Origin: Actinomycetes bacterium
Lineage (GTDB): Bacteria; Actinomycetota; Coriobacteriia; Coriobacteriales; Eggerthellaceae
Length of the DNA stretch: 22,633 nucleotides
Assembly: GCA_023403475.1 (NCBI GenBank)
Contig: JAEYEL010000100.1
Span: 1-22,633 of the forward strand
Reading direction: 5' to 3'
The position numbers were made by a program, and so were the translations under genes. A model generated the notes under the pieces. It had not been told where the DNA came from and did not search any database. It worked only from the letters and a program-made list of their open reading frames with translations. This document shows, piece after piece, positions 16,473 to 22,633 of the stretch (position 1 is its first letter; each line of letters starts with the position of its first letter).

Positions 16473-18053
16473 TTAAAGTTCTCGTATTATTTGCTTCAAG
16501 GTCTCGATCTCTTCGCACAGTTCGCGGCTTTCCTTCATCTTCTCCTCGACGTTGGTCACCGAATACATTACGGTCGAATGGTCGCGATTGAATTTCTTCC
16601 CGATATCGTTGAAGGGCAGGTCGAGCATTTGCCTGCTTAAATAGATGGCTATCTGGCGGGCGTAGATGATGTTTCTCGTTCTCTTTTTCCCTACAAGGTC
16701 GGCATGACTTACTTTGAAGAAATTCTCTATCTCCTTCTGTATGTCGGCAATGGTCAGGCGTTTCGAAGATCCTCCTGAGAAATGGTTCTCAAGAAGCTTT
16801 CTCACGTCGTCAAGGGTTAAATCCGGCTGATTGAAGAAGGTCATCTGGTAGATAACCTTCGTGACGGCGCTTTTAAGCTCCCTTATGTTGGAGCTTGAGT
16901 TTTCCGCTATGTATATCTGTATGTCTTCCGAAACGGAAAAACGCGGGTTCCCTTCGTTTTCCCGATATTCCTCTATGAAGCTTTTTACTATGCCTAGTTT
17001 CGTTTCTATTTCAGGAGGCTGGATGTCGAAGGTGCCGCCGGAATTGAACCTGGTTTGATACCTTTCGTCGATGTCGATGTTTTTCGGCGCGCGGTCGGCA
17101 GAAAGGACAACCTGCTTTCCCCTGCTGGTCATTTTGTTGAATATCTGGAAAACGATATCGAGCGTCTGCTTCTTCCCTTGCAGATACTGAACGTCGTCTA
17201 TAAGCAGAACATCGGCTTCCTCGTAACGCGTTTTGAAGTTCTTGTAGCTTGATTTTTCCTTGTCGTGAGCCGCGCTTGCTTCCATGTAGTCCGATAGCAG
17301 CTCGGCCGAATCGACGTAGATGACGCTGAGCCTCGGCATTGTTTCGCGCACGTAGTTTTGGATGGCTCTGAGCAGATGTGTTTTCCCAAGCCCGCTCTTT
17401 CCGTAGATGAACAGGGGGTTGAGGGCGGCTTTCCCCGGTGTTTCCGCTACGGCCACCGCCATGGAATAAGCCATGCGGTTCGAGTCTCCGATAACGAAGT
17501 TCTCGAACGTAAGGTTCGACACAGGTCCGTTGTCGCATGCGTATTCGCTTGAAGTGGTGCTTTTGAAAATGGCCTTGTTGTCGAGGATGGATTTGAGGTC
17601 GTCTTCTTCATCGTCGTACAATTCAACGCCGCGATGGTGAATTGAGGATGGCGAAGGGCTGAAGCTTGGGCGCTCCCCGTACTCCGTTGGCGTCTGTTTG
17701 AGGTTCTTTGATCGGTAACTCTCGCTTGCTTCCTCTGCTTTTTCCGGTGAATCGCGAAATTCCTTCCCTTCCGGCTGTTTCTTTTCCGCCGTGGAAAGAT
17801 CGGTTGCTATATCCACCTTAAAAGGAGTGTCGTAAAGGTCGAAAAGAGCTTTCTTTATCGTATCGATGTAGTGGAGTTCGATCCATTTTTTGACGAATTC
17901 CGTGTCGGCGGTGAGCATAAGGTAGTCGTCGCTCATGACCTGCGGGTGAAGGCGGGAAAAGAAAGCGTTGACTTGGGATGTGTCTATGTTTTCGTACTCT
18001 TTGACCCGATCGCGTACGTTCGACCACCTCAAGTTGATTTCGTTGCTATCCAT
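16473..18053 (-). CDS. dnaA: Chromosomal replication initiator protein DnaA
   Basis: A 526-residue initiator with all four domains. Domain I is at about 8-85, a low-complexity domain II linker at about 86-175, and the AAA+ core opens with LTFENFVIGDSNRMA at 181-195. Walker A is GKSGLGKT at 218-225 and Walker B VLLIDD at 282-287. The arginine-finger region is RYQTRF at 331-336, and the sensor-2 region is NIRELKSA at 389-396. Domain IV has the DnaA signature FNRDHSTVMYSV at 488-499. It binds DnaA boxes with ATP and melts the origin. The ATG has GGAGA about 8 bases upstream. Oddities are the signature starting FN where GG is usual, and NSGG where WGL usually follows the arginine finger. The product is clear; these variants may be lineage-specific. 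Confidence 0.97.
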   Translation of the reverse strand: MDSNEINLRWSNVRDRVKEYENIDTSQVNAFFSRLHPQVMSDDYLMLTADTEFVKKWIELHYIDTIKKALFDLYDTPFKVDIATDLSTAEKKQPEGKEFRDSPEKAEEASESYRSKNLKQTPTEYGERPSFSPSPSSIHHRGVELYDDEEDDLKSILDNKAIFKSTTSSEYACDNGPVSNLTFENFVIGDSNRMAYSMAVAVAETPGKAALNPLFIYGKSGLGKTHLLRAIQNYVRETMPRLSVIYVDSAELLSDYMEASAAHDKEKSSYKNFKTRYEEADVLLIDDVQYLQGKKQTLDIVFQIFNKMTSRGKQVVLSADRAPKNIDIDERYQTRFNSGGTFDIQPPEIETKLGIVKSFIEEYRENEGNPRFSVSEDIQIYIAENSSSNIRELKSAVTKVIYQMTFFNQPDLTLDDVRKLLENHFSGGSSKRLTIADIQKEIENFFKVSHADLVGKKRTRNIIYARQIAIYLSRQMLDLPFNDIGKKFNRDHSTVMYSVTNVEEKMKESRELCEEIETLKQIIREL

Positions 18054-18303
18054 GTAAGGTTCTCCAGCCGTAATTTTCCGATTGCACGATAAAATTTTCT
18101 ATACAAAGCGCCGAGGCGCCTGTTTCCGGCAATTCTTTGCCGTAGTGCGTCGCGCGCGCTACCCTGCTTCTAGTGCGCTTTGCCTCGCGCTCCGCATTCG
18201 CTTTCTCATAGTAGCGCTTTTTCCATGGCGTTTCGCATTTGCATTCTCGTTGCTGAAATGCTCTTCGTCGATTGTATACAAAAGTGGGCTTCACGGCAAA
18301 GGT

Positions 18304-19221
18304 CTATTGAAGAGAGCTTGCAACATGGTCGCCGAAGTCGGTCAGGATGCGTTTTTTCCCCGCTGTCCTTTCCACAAGGCCGTACTCCTCGAGTTTTTTC
18401 AGAGCGGTAAACGTGCTTGACTGCGGCGAGTCGGTGAAGTTCGCAAGGTCCGTCACGCCAAGCGCCCCTTCGGTAAGGAAGAGGGAAAGGAAGTCCTTTT
18501 CCCTTTGTGACAGTGGGGGAACGAGGGGCCAGCGCGGTTCGGGGTTTTGATTCGTGCTTCGGTTTAAGCTGCTCTTTTGGTCGGGCGGGCTGTTATGGAG
18601 GCTTATGGTTATTACGGCACCTGTTCCCAGATTGTCCTCTATCGATATGGTTCCATGCGATAGGTCAAGATACTCTTTTACAATGGGAAGGCCCGACCCT
18701 ACTCCCCTGATGTATTTTTTCATGGGTTCTATCGCGGAGGTGAAGCCGGGGAGCTGCGCTTTTTCTTTTTGGGCTATGCCTGGCCCTTGGTCGGCGAAAC
18801 GTATGGTGTTCCCGTCGTCGAGTATGGACACGATGATCTCTGCAAACCTTGCATGTATGAAATTTTCGGAGACTTCCCTGATGACCGTGTAGGGAATGGT
18901 TCCGCCGGCCATTTTCGCTTGCTCGTATATTTTGGAAGCAAGGTTTTCTATATACTCCGTTGTGGTCGTCGGTTGTATTTCCGTTATCCTCGGCGCGCTG
19001 CGGAGGTCGTCGTAAAGAGCGATGCGTGCAATGGTTTTTACGAAGCGGTAGTCGAAATCGTATTGGGATGAAGCTGCTTTTGGGGTTGAAAATGCTTCCT
19101 GAGTTGCAGGTGTTTTCACACCGGTGTTTTCAACCATGCTTTTATTTTCGCTTTGGAAGGAGAAGGAAAGATCGTTATGACCTTGGGTTTCCTCTTGTTT
19201 TTCTAAATAATTCTGCATCAT
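18304..19221 (-). CDS. GHKL-type ATPase domain protein with C-terminal winged helix, between oriC and dnaA
   Basis: A 305-residue protein without a recognised name. Residues about 1-55 are low-complexity. Residues about 105-210 form a histidine-kinase-like ATPase fold: N-box REVSENFIHA at 115-124 (Glu116, Asn120), G1 box FADQGPGI at 142-149, G2 box RGVGSGLPIVKEYL at 172-185, and the closing GTGAVITISL. I see no phosphoacceptor H-box, receiver or membrane segment, so it is not an ordinary sensor kinase. It resembles stand-alone ATPases of the anti-sigma type. Residues 237-305 look like a MarR-like winged helix (LSQREKDFLSLFL, then SSTFTALKKLEEYGLVERTAGKKRILT). It lies 250 bases upstream of dnaA, same strand, beside the origin. 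A role in controlling dnaA or origin firing is inference. There is no strong ribosome site, and an adjacent ATG at 19218 is equally possible. Confidence 0.8.
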   Translation of the reverse strand: MMQNYLEKQEETQGHNDLSFSFQSENKSMVENTGVKTPATQEAFSTPKAASSQYDFDYRFVKTIARIALYDDLRSAPRITEIQPTTTTEYIENLASKIYEQAKMAGGTIPYTVIREVSENFIHARFAEIIVSILDDGNTIRFADQGPGIAQKEKAQLPGFTSAIEPMKKYIRGVGSGLPIVKEYLDLSHGTISIEDNLGTGAVITISLHNSPPDQKSSLNRSTNQNPEPRWPLVPPLSQREKDFLSLFLTEGALGVTDLANFTDSPQSSTFTALKKLEEYGLVERTAGKKRILTDFGDHVASSLQ

Positions 19222-19680
19222 TCAAAGTTTTTCCGATTTTTCGTCCGTTTATTCAGCGTTATTCAATCGTTTCTGAAAGCATTTTACCCTTTTTTGGTTC
19301 CCTAAATCTACCCACCTGCGTAAATAGTTTTCGAAGAATTATAATTTTCAATATCTTTTGAAAAGGGAAAGACTATTTAACAGGTCTTTTCAGTGTTATC
19401 CCCATTTTATTCAGAAAAAGTGGAAAACTATGAAAGTGAAGGAAAAAGGAAGAATCCGAATTGAGGAAAAGTTCCAAGAATTGTTAAAATAATCCTTGAC
19501 ATTTCGGTTTTCGAGGTTTTCCCAGCTAGAAGTTATAAGAGAAAAGTTCCCCAGCTGCTTTTCGAAATGAAGCCACCTTTGAAATAATGCTCACCTGCGG
19601 TGATAGATTAAATTGTAGATAAAATACCTGATGAGATATTATTTTTAATATAATTTACGAAAATTGCGAATAAATGAAAA

Positions 19681-19706
19681 ATTATCCATTCTCAACAACG
19701 GATAAT
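19681..19706. repeat. Inverted repeat of half DnaA boxes in oriC
   Basis: ATTATCC at 19681-19687 and GGATAAT at 19700-19706 form a perfect 7-bp dyad with a 12-base centre, directly beside the AT-rich tract. The arms are the conserved half of the DnaA box in opposite orientation. Confidence 0.75.
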
Positions 19707-19762
19707 TCTCATTCTTTGAGGGGGTAAGTGTTTTCCACTGTAGTTTACGAGTGAAATAAAGG

Positions 19763-19780
19763 TTTTCCACATTATCCACA
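19763..19780 (+). promoter_or_regulatory. Paired, adjacent DnaA boxes
   Basis: TTTTCCACA and TTATCCACA are arranged head-to-tail with no gap. The second is the perfect consensus. Tight pairs of this kind favour cooperative DnaA binding. Confidence 0.85.
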
Positions 19781-19875
19781 ATGGTAGTTGAAAAACTTGA
19801 AACTATTGAAGGGAACTTGGCTTACCTTCGGTTTATTCCCTTCCTATATAAAAATCATAGGAAGGCTTTCCATAA

Positions 19876-20178
19876 TGTTTTCAACATTCTGCATCCGGCT
19901 CAGCTTGTCTTGGTTGGGTATACTGCAATCTCGGACATGCTGAAATCACACCGATCCCAACCTGCGATGTTGGTTATAAGGGTTTTCTTTCTGTTGTGCA
20001 AGAGAATCCGCCCTTTGATGCAGGTGCGGAGTATCGTGTCTGTTTCATTCAGCCCCAAGTTCTTTCTCTCGAGAGGTCTTCCGCCTTTGTCCTTGGAAAG
20101 GAATCATCGAACTCAACCACAAGCGTTCGGATGAGTTTTAGAATAAAGCTTAAATGTTCGGATGAACTTGCAAATTAA
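19876..20178 (+). other. Open reading frame of uncertain status between oriC and rpmH
   Basis: The plus strand stays open for 100 codons from 19876 to the TAA at 20178, in a region with no other feature. The first usable start is the GTG at 19996, which gives a 60-residue product (opening MQENPPFDAGAEYRVCFIQP). The preceding 40 codons also read like protein (for example WVYCNLGHAEITPIPTCDVGY) but have no start codon. An AAGGG sits about 13 bases before the GTG, a poor spacing. A plus-strand terminator follows the stop by 5 bases. It could be a small gene, the remains of a longer decayed gene, or a non-coding RNA that happens to be open. I recognise no family. Confidence 0.3.
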
Positions 20179-20182
20179 CTTA

Positions 20183-20215
20183 TTCAACTTCTTAGGGAGT
20201 TTGTTGAAGCTTTTT
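20183..20215 (+). terminator. Intrinsic terminator between oriC and rpmH
   Basis: TTCAAC at 20183-20188 pairs with GTTGAA at 20203-20208, followed by a run of five T at 20211-20215. The stem is short. It lies immediately after the uncertain open frame and just before the rpmH promoter, so it would insulate rpmH from transcription coming out of the origin. Confidence 0.55.
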
Positions 20216-20226
20216 AAAGAGAGACG

Positions 20227-20254
20227 TTGACTTATTTTTCACATGATATATAAT
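20227..20254 (+). promoter_or_regulatory. Strong promoter of the rpmH operon
   Basis: TTGACT at 20227-20232 and a perfect TATAAT at 20249-20254, spacing 16. The start would be near 20261, about 32 bases before the rpmH ATG. Confidence 0.85.
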
Positions 20255-20292
20255 TCGGAAGCTATTCTTTAATATACGAAAGGGATTCAGAT

Positions 20293-20427
20293 ATGAAACG
20301 CACTTACCAACCGAACAATCGTAAGCGTGCCAAATGCCATGGTTTCCGTGCGCGTATGGCTACGAAAGGCGGGCGCGCCGTTCTTGCTGCGCGTCGCGCT
20401 AAGGGACGCAAGCGCCTTTGTGTATAA
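20293..20427 (+). CDS. rpmH: 50S ribosomal protein L34
   Basis: A 44-residue, Arg/Lys-rich protein reading MKRTYQPNNRKRAKCHGFRA and continuing RMATKGGRAVLAARRAKGRKRLCV, the unmistakable L34 sequence at full length. An AAAGGG ribosome site lies 8 bases before the ATG. It is the first gene of the rpmH-rnpA-yidD-yidC-jag block, the near-universal partner of the origin. L34 binds 23S rRNA in the large ribosomal subunit. Oddities are two cysteines (Cys19, Cys43) where related proteins usually have other residues. Confidence 0.97.
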   Translation: MKRTYQPNNRKRAKCHGFRARMATKGGRAVLAARRAKGRKRLCV

Positions 20428-20440
20428 GATGGGATTTTAG

Positions 20441-20827
20441 TTGAATACGATAAAATCCAGTTCGGAAATATCTTCTCTTTTTTCTTCCGGATATCGTGTT
20501 CACACTTCTTATCTTACTTTTATACTAGGAGCAGACCAAATCGAGATAGAGGAAAACGAGCGGCACGACCTTCGGGGTCGTGCCGCTTTTATTGCGGGAA
20601 AGAAACTCGGAAACGCTGTATGGCGTAACAGGGCGAAGCGACGTATGAGATCGCTCTGTCGCGATTTAGACGGGTTGTGGGGAAAAAGAGACGTGATATT
20701 TCTTGCAAAGTCTCGTTTAACAGAGGTGTCTTATAGTAAAGTGTTGAAGGCTTGTCAGAATGCGTTGAAACGTTCGGAAGTGTTGGGAAAGAACGAACAT
20801 GAAAACGATTTGCAAGGCAGTAGCTAG
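20441..20827 (+). CDS. rnpA: Ribonuclease P protein component
   Basis: A 128-residue protein, usual length. It carries the RNR motif WRNRAKRRMR at 61-70, preceded by AFIAGKKLGNAV at 49-60, the family hallmark. It binds the catalytic RNase P RNA and helps mature tRNA 5' ends. The start is a TTG at 20441, 13 bases after rpmH, with a modest GGGA site about 7 bases upstream, so translation is probably weaker than for rpmH. Its coding region includes a very stable hairpin followed by T residues (20559-20590), encoding ERHDLRGRAAF at about 40-50. Its last 29 bases overlap the start of yidD. Confidence 0.93.
   Translation: MNTIKSSSEISSLFSSGYRVHTSYLTFILGADQIEIEENERHDLRGRAAFIAGKKLGNAVWRNRAKRRMRSLCRDLDGLWGKRDVIFLAKSRLTEVSYSKVLKACQNALKRSEVLGKNEHENDLQGSS
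20559..20590 (+). terminator. Terminator-like hairpin inside rnpA
   Basis: AGCGGCACGACC at 20559-20570 pairs perfectly with GGTCGTGCCGCT at 20576-20587, a 12-bp GC-rich stem. The loop begins TTCG, matching the extra-stable C(UUCG)G tetraloop when the closing pair shifts by one base. It is followed by TTTT (20587-20590). This has the shape of an intrinsic terminator or attenuator within coding sequence. Whether it stops RNA polymerase on translated mRNA is not known. Confidence 0.6.
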
Positions 20828-21041
20828 AATACCCGCCTTGTTGGCTGTCGCTTTCATTTCGTTTTATCGTGCTGCTATTTCGCCCCTTTTCCCTTCATGT
20901 TGTCGCTTCGTTCCAACTTGTTCCGAATACGGTCTTATCGCATTTAAAAAGTACGGTTTTTGCAAGGGTTTTTTGCTTACTGCGAAGCGAATACTACGAT
21001 GTCGTCCGGGAGGACCGCACGGTTATGATCCCGTGCCGTAA
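20799..21041 (+). CDS. yidD: Membrane protein insertion efficiency factor YidD
   Basis: An 80-residue protein with the full YidD signature: ISFYRAAISPLFPSCCRFVP at 20-39, then TCSEYGLIAFKKYG, and the C-terminal RCRPGGPHGYDPVP. An amphipathic N-terminal helix should bind the inner face of the membrane. The family assists YidC-dependent membrane protein insertion (family knowledge). Its ATG lies inside rnpA in another frame, with GGGAAAG upstream, and yidC follows 42 bases after its stop. Gene order and overlap are the standard arrangement. Confidence 0.95.
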   Translation: MKTICKAVARIPALLAVAFISFYRAAISPLFPSCCRFVPTCSEYGLIAFKKYGFCKGFLLTAKRILRCRPGGPHGYDPVP

Positions 21042-21083
21042 GGAGTAGAAGGTCCTCTTAGGTATAGAAGGAAGGAACAGAAG

Positions 21084-21854
21084 ATGTGGGATGTATTTAA
21101 AGATTGGATATTTCAGATTATTCAGTTCTTCTATGATTTCTGCGGCGACTGGGGTATGGCGATCATCATCGTAACTATTATTTTCAGAATACTAGTTGCT
21201 CCTCTTATGCATAAGCAGGCAAAATCCTCTTATCAGATGCAAAAAGTCCAGCCTCTTATGCAGGAAATCCAGAAGAAGTTCGCTGACGATCCTGCTCGTC
21301 AGCAAGAGGAAATGCAAAAGCTTTATGCCGAAGCGAAATTCAACCCTTTAGCGGGTTGTTTGCCAATGCTCTTGCAAATGCCCATCTTCATTGCATTGTT
21401 CCAAGTTCTTAGCGAAATGGGGCAGCGCACCCAAGGAACTGAATATGAGTTTTACAATCTTGTACCGAGCTTGGTGACTACTCCTTCTCAGTCATTTACT
21501 GAAGGAATAGGAACATTTGTTCCTTATTTAATACTGATGATTGTATTCGCAGGGGCAACTTTCCTTCCTATGATCCTCATGCAGATGAACAACAAGGATA
21601 ATGCCCAACGTAAACAGACTATGATTATGTCGGGTGTTATGAGTTTGTTCATGCTTTGGATTAGCTGGGGTTCGCCGGCGGGCGTGCTGCTGTTTTGGGG
21701 AGCTTCTTCTTTGATAGGTGTTGCGCAGCAGCAGATCTCTCTTCGCATCATGAAGAAAAAGGATGCCGAGAAAGCTGAAATGGTGGAAATCAAACCTATT
21801 GAAGTTGATGTAACTCGCAAAGTTAAAAAGCCACGACCGAAAAAGAAGCATTAG
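21084..21854 (+). CDS. yidC: Membrane protein insertase YidC/Oxa1
   Basis: A 256-residue insertase of the short, Gram-positive type, without the large periplasmic domain of E. coli YidC and without a lipoprotein signal. The first conserved span, about 24-42, contains the functional arginine Arg35. A cytoplasmic coiled hairpin follows at about 43-86. NPLAGCLPMLLQMPIFIALFQVL at 87-109 is the family signature, with further spans at about 143-168, 179-198 and 200-216. The tail is very basic (VTRKVKKPRPKKKH), typical of ribosome-binding YidC tails. It inserts membrane proteins alone or with SecYEG. The ATG has AGGAAGGAA upstream. A perfect parS site begins 4 bases after the stop. Confidence 0.96.
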   Translation: MWDVFKDWIFQIIQFFYDFCGDWGMAIIIVTIIFRILVAPLMHKQAKSSYQMQKVQPLMQEIQKKFADDPARQQEEMQKLYAEAKFNPLAGCLPMLLQMPIFIALFQVLSEMGQRTQGTEYEFYNLVPSLVTTPSQSFTEGIGTFVPYLILMIVFAGATFLPMILMQMNNKDNAQRKQTMIMSGVMSLFMLWISWGSPAGVLLFWGASSLIGVAQQQISLRIMKKKDAEKAEMVEIKPIEVDVTRKVKKPRPKKKH

Positions 21855-21858
21855 AAAA

Positions 21859-21874
21859 TGTTTCACGTGAAACA
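21859..21874. promoter_or_regulatory. parS: parS site, perfect, between yidC and jag
   Basis: A perfect TGTTTCACGTGAAACA palindrome in the 68-base yidC-jag gap, about 2.1 kb right of the probable oriC. It is the only parS in this window on the right arm. Confidence 0.95.
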
Positions 21875-21922
21875 TTCCGAACCTCTTACCATGGTTTCAA
21901 ATCCTAATTAAGGAGAGTAGAT

Positions 21923-22513
21923 ATGTCGGAAGAAATCATCGAAGAAGAAATTGAATCTACACAGGAAGAAGCGCAGGAAAATTTACAAGAAGAGATGCAA
22001 GAAGAGTCTCTCGCTAAAGAAAATCTTGAAGAGAATTCTGAGATTACAGAAGAGGAGCTTGATTCAATAGCCGATACGGCCATTGCTGCTCTCCAAGATA
22101 TTTTGAAGTATTTCAATGTTGGTGAGGTTACCATTGATGAATATGAAGGAGACGATGGTGAGCTGATACTTGATATCACCGGCAACGATCTCGCTGTACT
22201 TATAGGAAGACATGGGAAGACTCTCGATGCATTGCAGTTTATTGTATCCGCCATCACGGTGCGCGCTATTGGGTTCAGGTATCCGGTAGTTGTCGATGTT
22301 GAAGGTTATAAAAACCGCCAACGCCAGAAACTTGAATCAATCGCCCATTCGTCTGCCAATAGAGCTGCTAGTCAACATCGAAACGTGAAGCTACGTCCCA
22401 TGACACCATATGAACGTCGAATCATACATATCGCATTAAGGGAAGATGACCGAGTGGAAACAGCCTCCGAAGGTGAAGGAAGCGCTCGGCACGTTGTTGT
22501 TTTCCCTGTATAG
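21923..22513 (+). CDS. jag: Jag/KhpB-type RNA-binding protein (KH and R3H domains)
   Basis: A 196-residue protein. Residues 1-50 are strongly acidic and Glu/Gln-rich, with no sign of the folded Jag_N domain that many homologues have. A KH domain follows at about 55-128, with its GXXG-type loop IGRHGKTL at 94-101. The R3H domain is at about 130-196 (RPMTPYERRIIHIALRED at 158-175, ending HVVVFPV). The family binds RNA, partners with KhpA and influences cell elongation in Gram-positive bacteria (family knowledge). The ATG has AAGGAG about 9 bases upstream. It follows yidC in the usual order; rsmG, parA and parB would be expected just beyond the window. Confidence 0.94.
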   Translation: MSEEIIEEEIESTQEEAQENLQEEMQEESLAKENLEENSEITEEELDSIADTAIAALQDILKYFNVGEVTIDEYEGDDGELILDITGNDLAVLIGRHGKTLDALQFIVSAITVRAIGFRYPVVVDVEGYKNRQRQKLESIAHSSANRAASQHRNVKLRPMTPYERRIIHIALREDDRVETASEGEGSARHVVVFPV

Positions 22514-22562
22514 AATTATTGATCATTTTTATACACTCGAGAAGTGCGGCGCTTCAAGCTGA

Positions 22563-22591
22563 TTGACACAGATTCTCTCTGTATAGAAAAT
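22563..22591 (+). promoter_or_regulatory. Possible promoter for genes beyond the right edge
   Basis: A perfect TTGACA at 22563-22568 faces right, with GAAAAT 17 bases downstream and TATAGA only 13 bases downstream. A dyad, ACAGA-ttctc-TCTGT, at 22568-22582 overlaps the spacer and could be an operator. The -10 is weak and the downstream gene is not in the window. Confidence 0.35.
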
Positions 22592-22633
22592 AATTTGAGA
22601 TTTATAATTCATTTGATTTTGAAAGTGACCGTA

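Larger units (their letters stand above)
19385..19790. other. oriC: Probable replication origin (oriC): DnaA boxes and AT-rich unwinding region
   Basis: Gene direction switches here from minus (left) to plus (right), as expected at an origin. DnaA boxes and near-boxes: TTATCCCCA at 19396-19404, TTTTCCACT (minus) at 19427-19419, TTATCCATT at 19682-19690, TTTTCCACT at 19731-19739, TTTTCCACA at 19763-19771 and perfect TTATCCACA at 19772-19780. A very AT-rich tract at about 19605-19680, with spaced GAT triplets, is the likely duplex-unwinding element. A TCACC-TGC-GGTGA dyad lies at about 19590-19603. The position between the dnaA and rpmH blocks matches many bacterial origins. Confidence 0.85.

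Noticed and set aside
19781..20134. 117-codon plus-strand open frame beginning at a DnaA box
   Set aside because: Its ATG sits directly after the TTATCCACA box with no ribosome site. The alternative frame 19876-20178 has the better-placed terminator, though neither is secure.
1..22633. CRISPR arrays, insertion sequences, prophage or rRNA genes
   Set aside because: No regularly spaced direct repeats, transposase or integrase motifs, or rRNA sequence were found on either strand; the window is core chromosome.

Overview
The window is the replication-origin neighbourhood of a bacterial chromosome, most likely an Eggerthellaceae-like member of the Coriobacteriia (Actinomycetota). The evidence is the dnaA-dnaN-recF-DUF721-gyrB-gyrA order, the rpmH-rnpA-yidD-yidC-jag block on the other side of the origin, and a many-spanning membrane LuxR regulator of the kind abundant in Eggerthellaceae. 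An obligately fermentative, amino-acid-using life is inferred from an indolepyruvate:ferredoxin oxidoreductase locus paired with an aryl-CoA ligase. The genus cannot be settled from sequence alone.

Layout. From 1 to 7222, on the minus strand: a LuxR-type membrane regulator cut by the window edge, a PaaK-like aryl-CoA ligase, iorB, iorA and purE. At 7698-7773 is a tRNA-Phe(GAA), the only confident plus-strand gene left of the origin. From 8086 to 18053, minus strand: gyrA, gyrB, a DUF721/DciA-like gene, recF, dnaN and dnaA. At 18304-19221, minus strand, is an unusual protein joining a GHKL ATPase domain to a winged helix, lying between dnaA and the origin. From about 19385 to 19790 is an AT-rich stretch with several DnaA boxes, the probable oriC. 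From 20293 to 22513, plus strand: rpmH, rnpA, yidD, yidC and jag. Genes run away from the origin on both sides, so nearly all are co-directional with replication.

How it works together. DnaA, DnaN, RecF, the DciA-like protein and gyrase supply initiation, clamp, repair, helicase-loading and supercoiling functions beside the origin. Six parS-type ParB sites (five perfect, one with one mismatch) mark this as the centromere region. Three of them lie inside the iorA reading frame, in the same frame, each within a low-complexity linker that looks added to the enzyme. On the right arm, RnpA, YidD, YidC and Jag form the usual RNA-processing and membrane-insertion operon.

The most unusual points are the three coding parS sites in iorA, the GHKL/winged-helix gene between oriC and dnaA, a very stable terminator-like hairpin inside rnpA, and an open frame followed by a terminator between oriC and rpmH.
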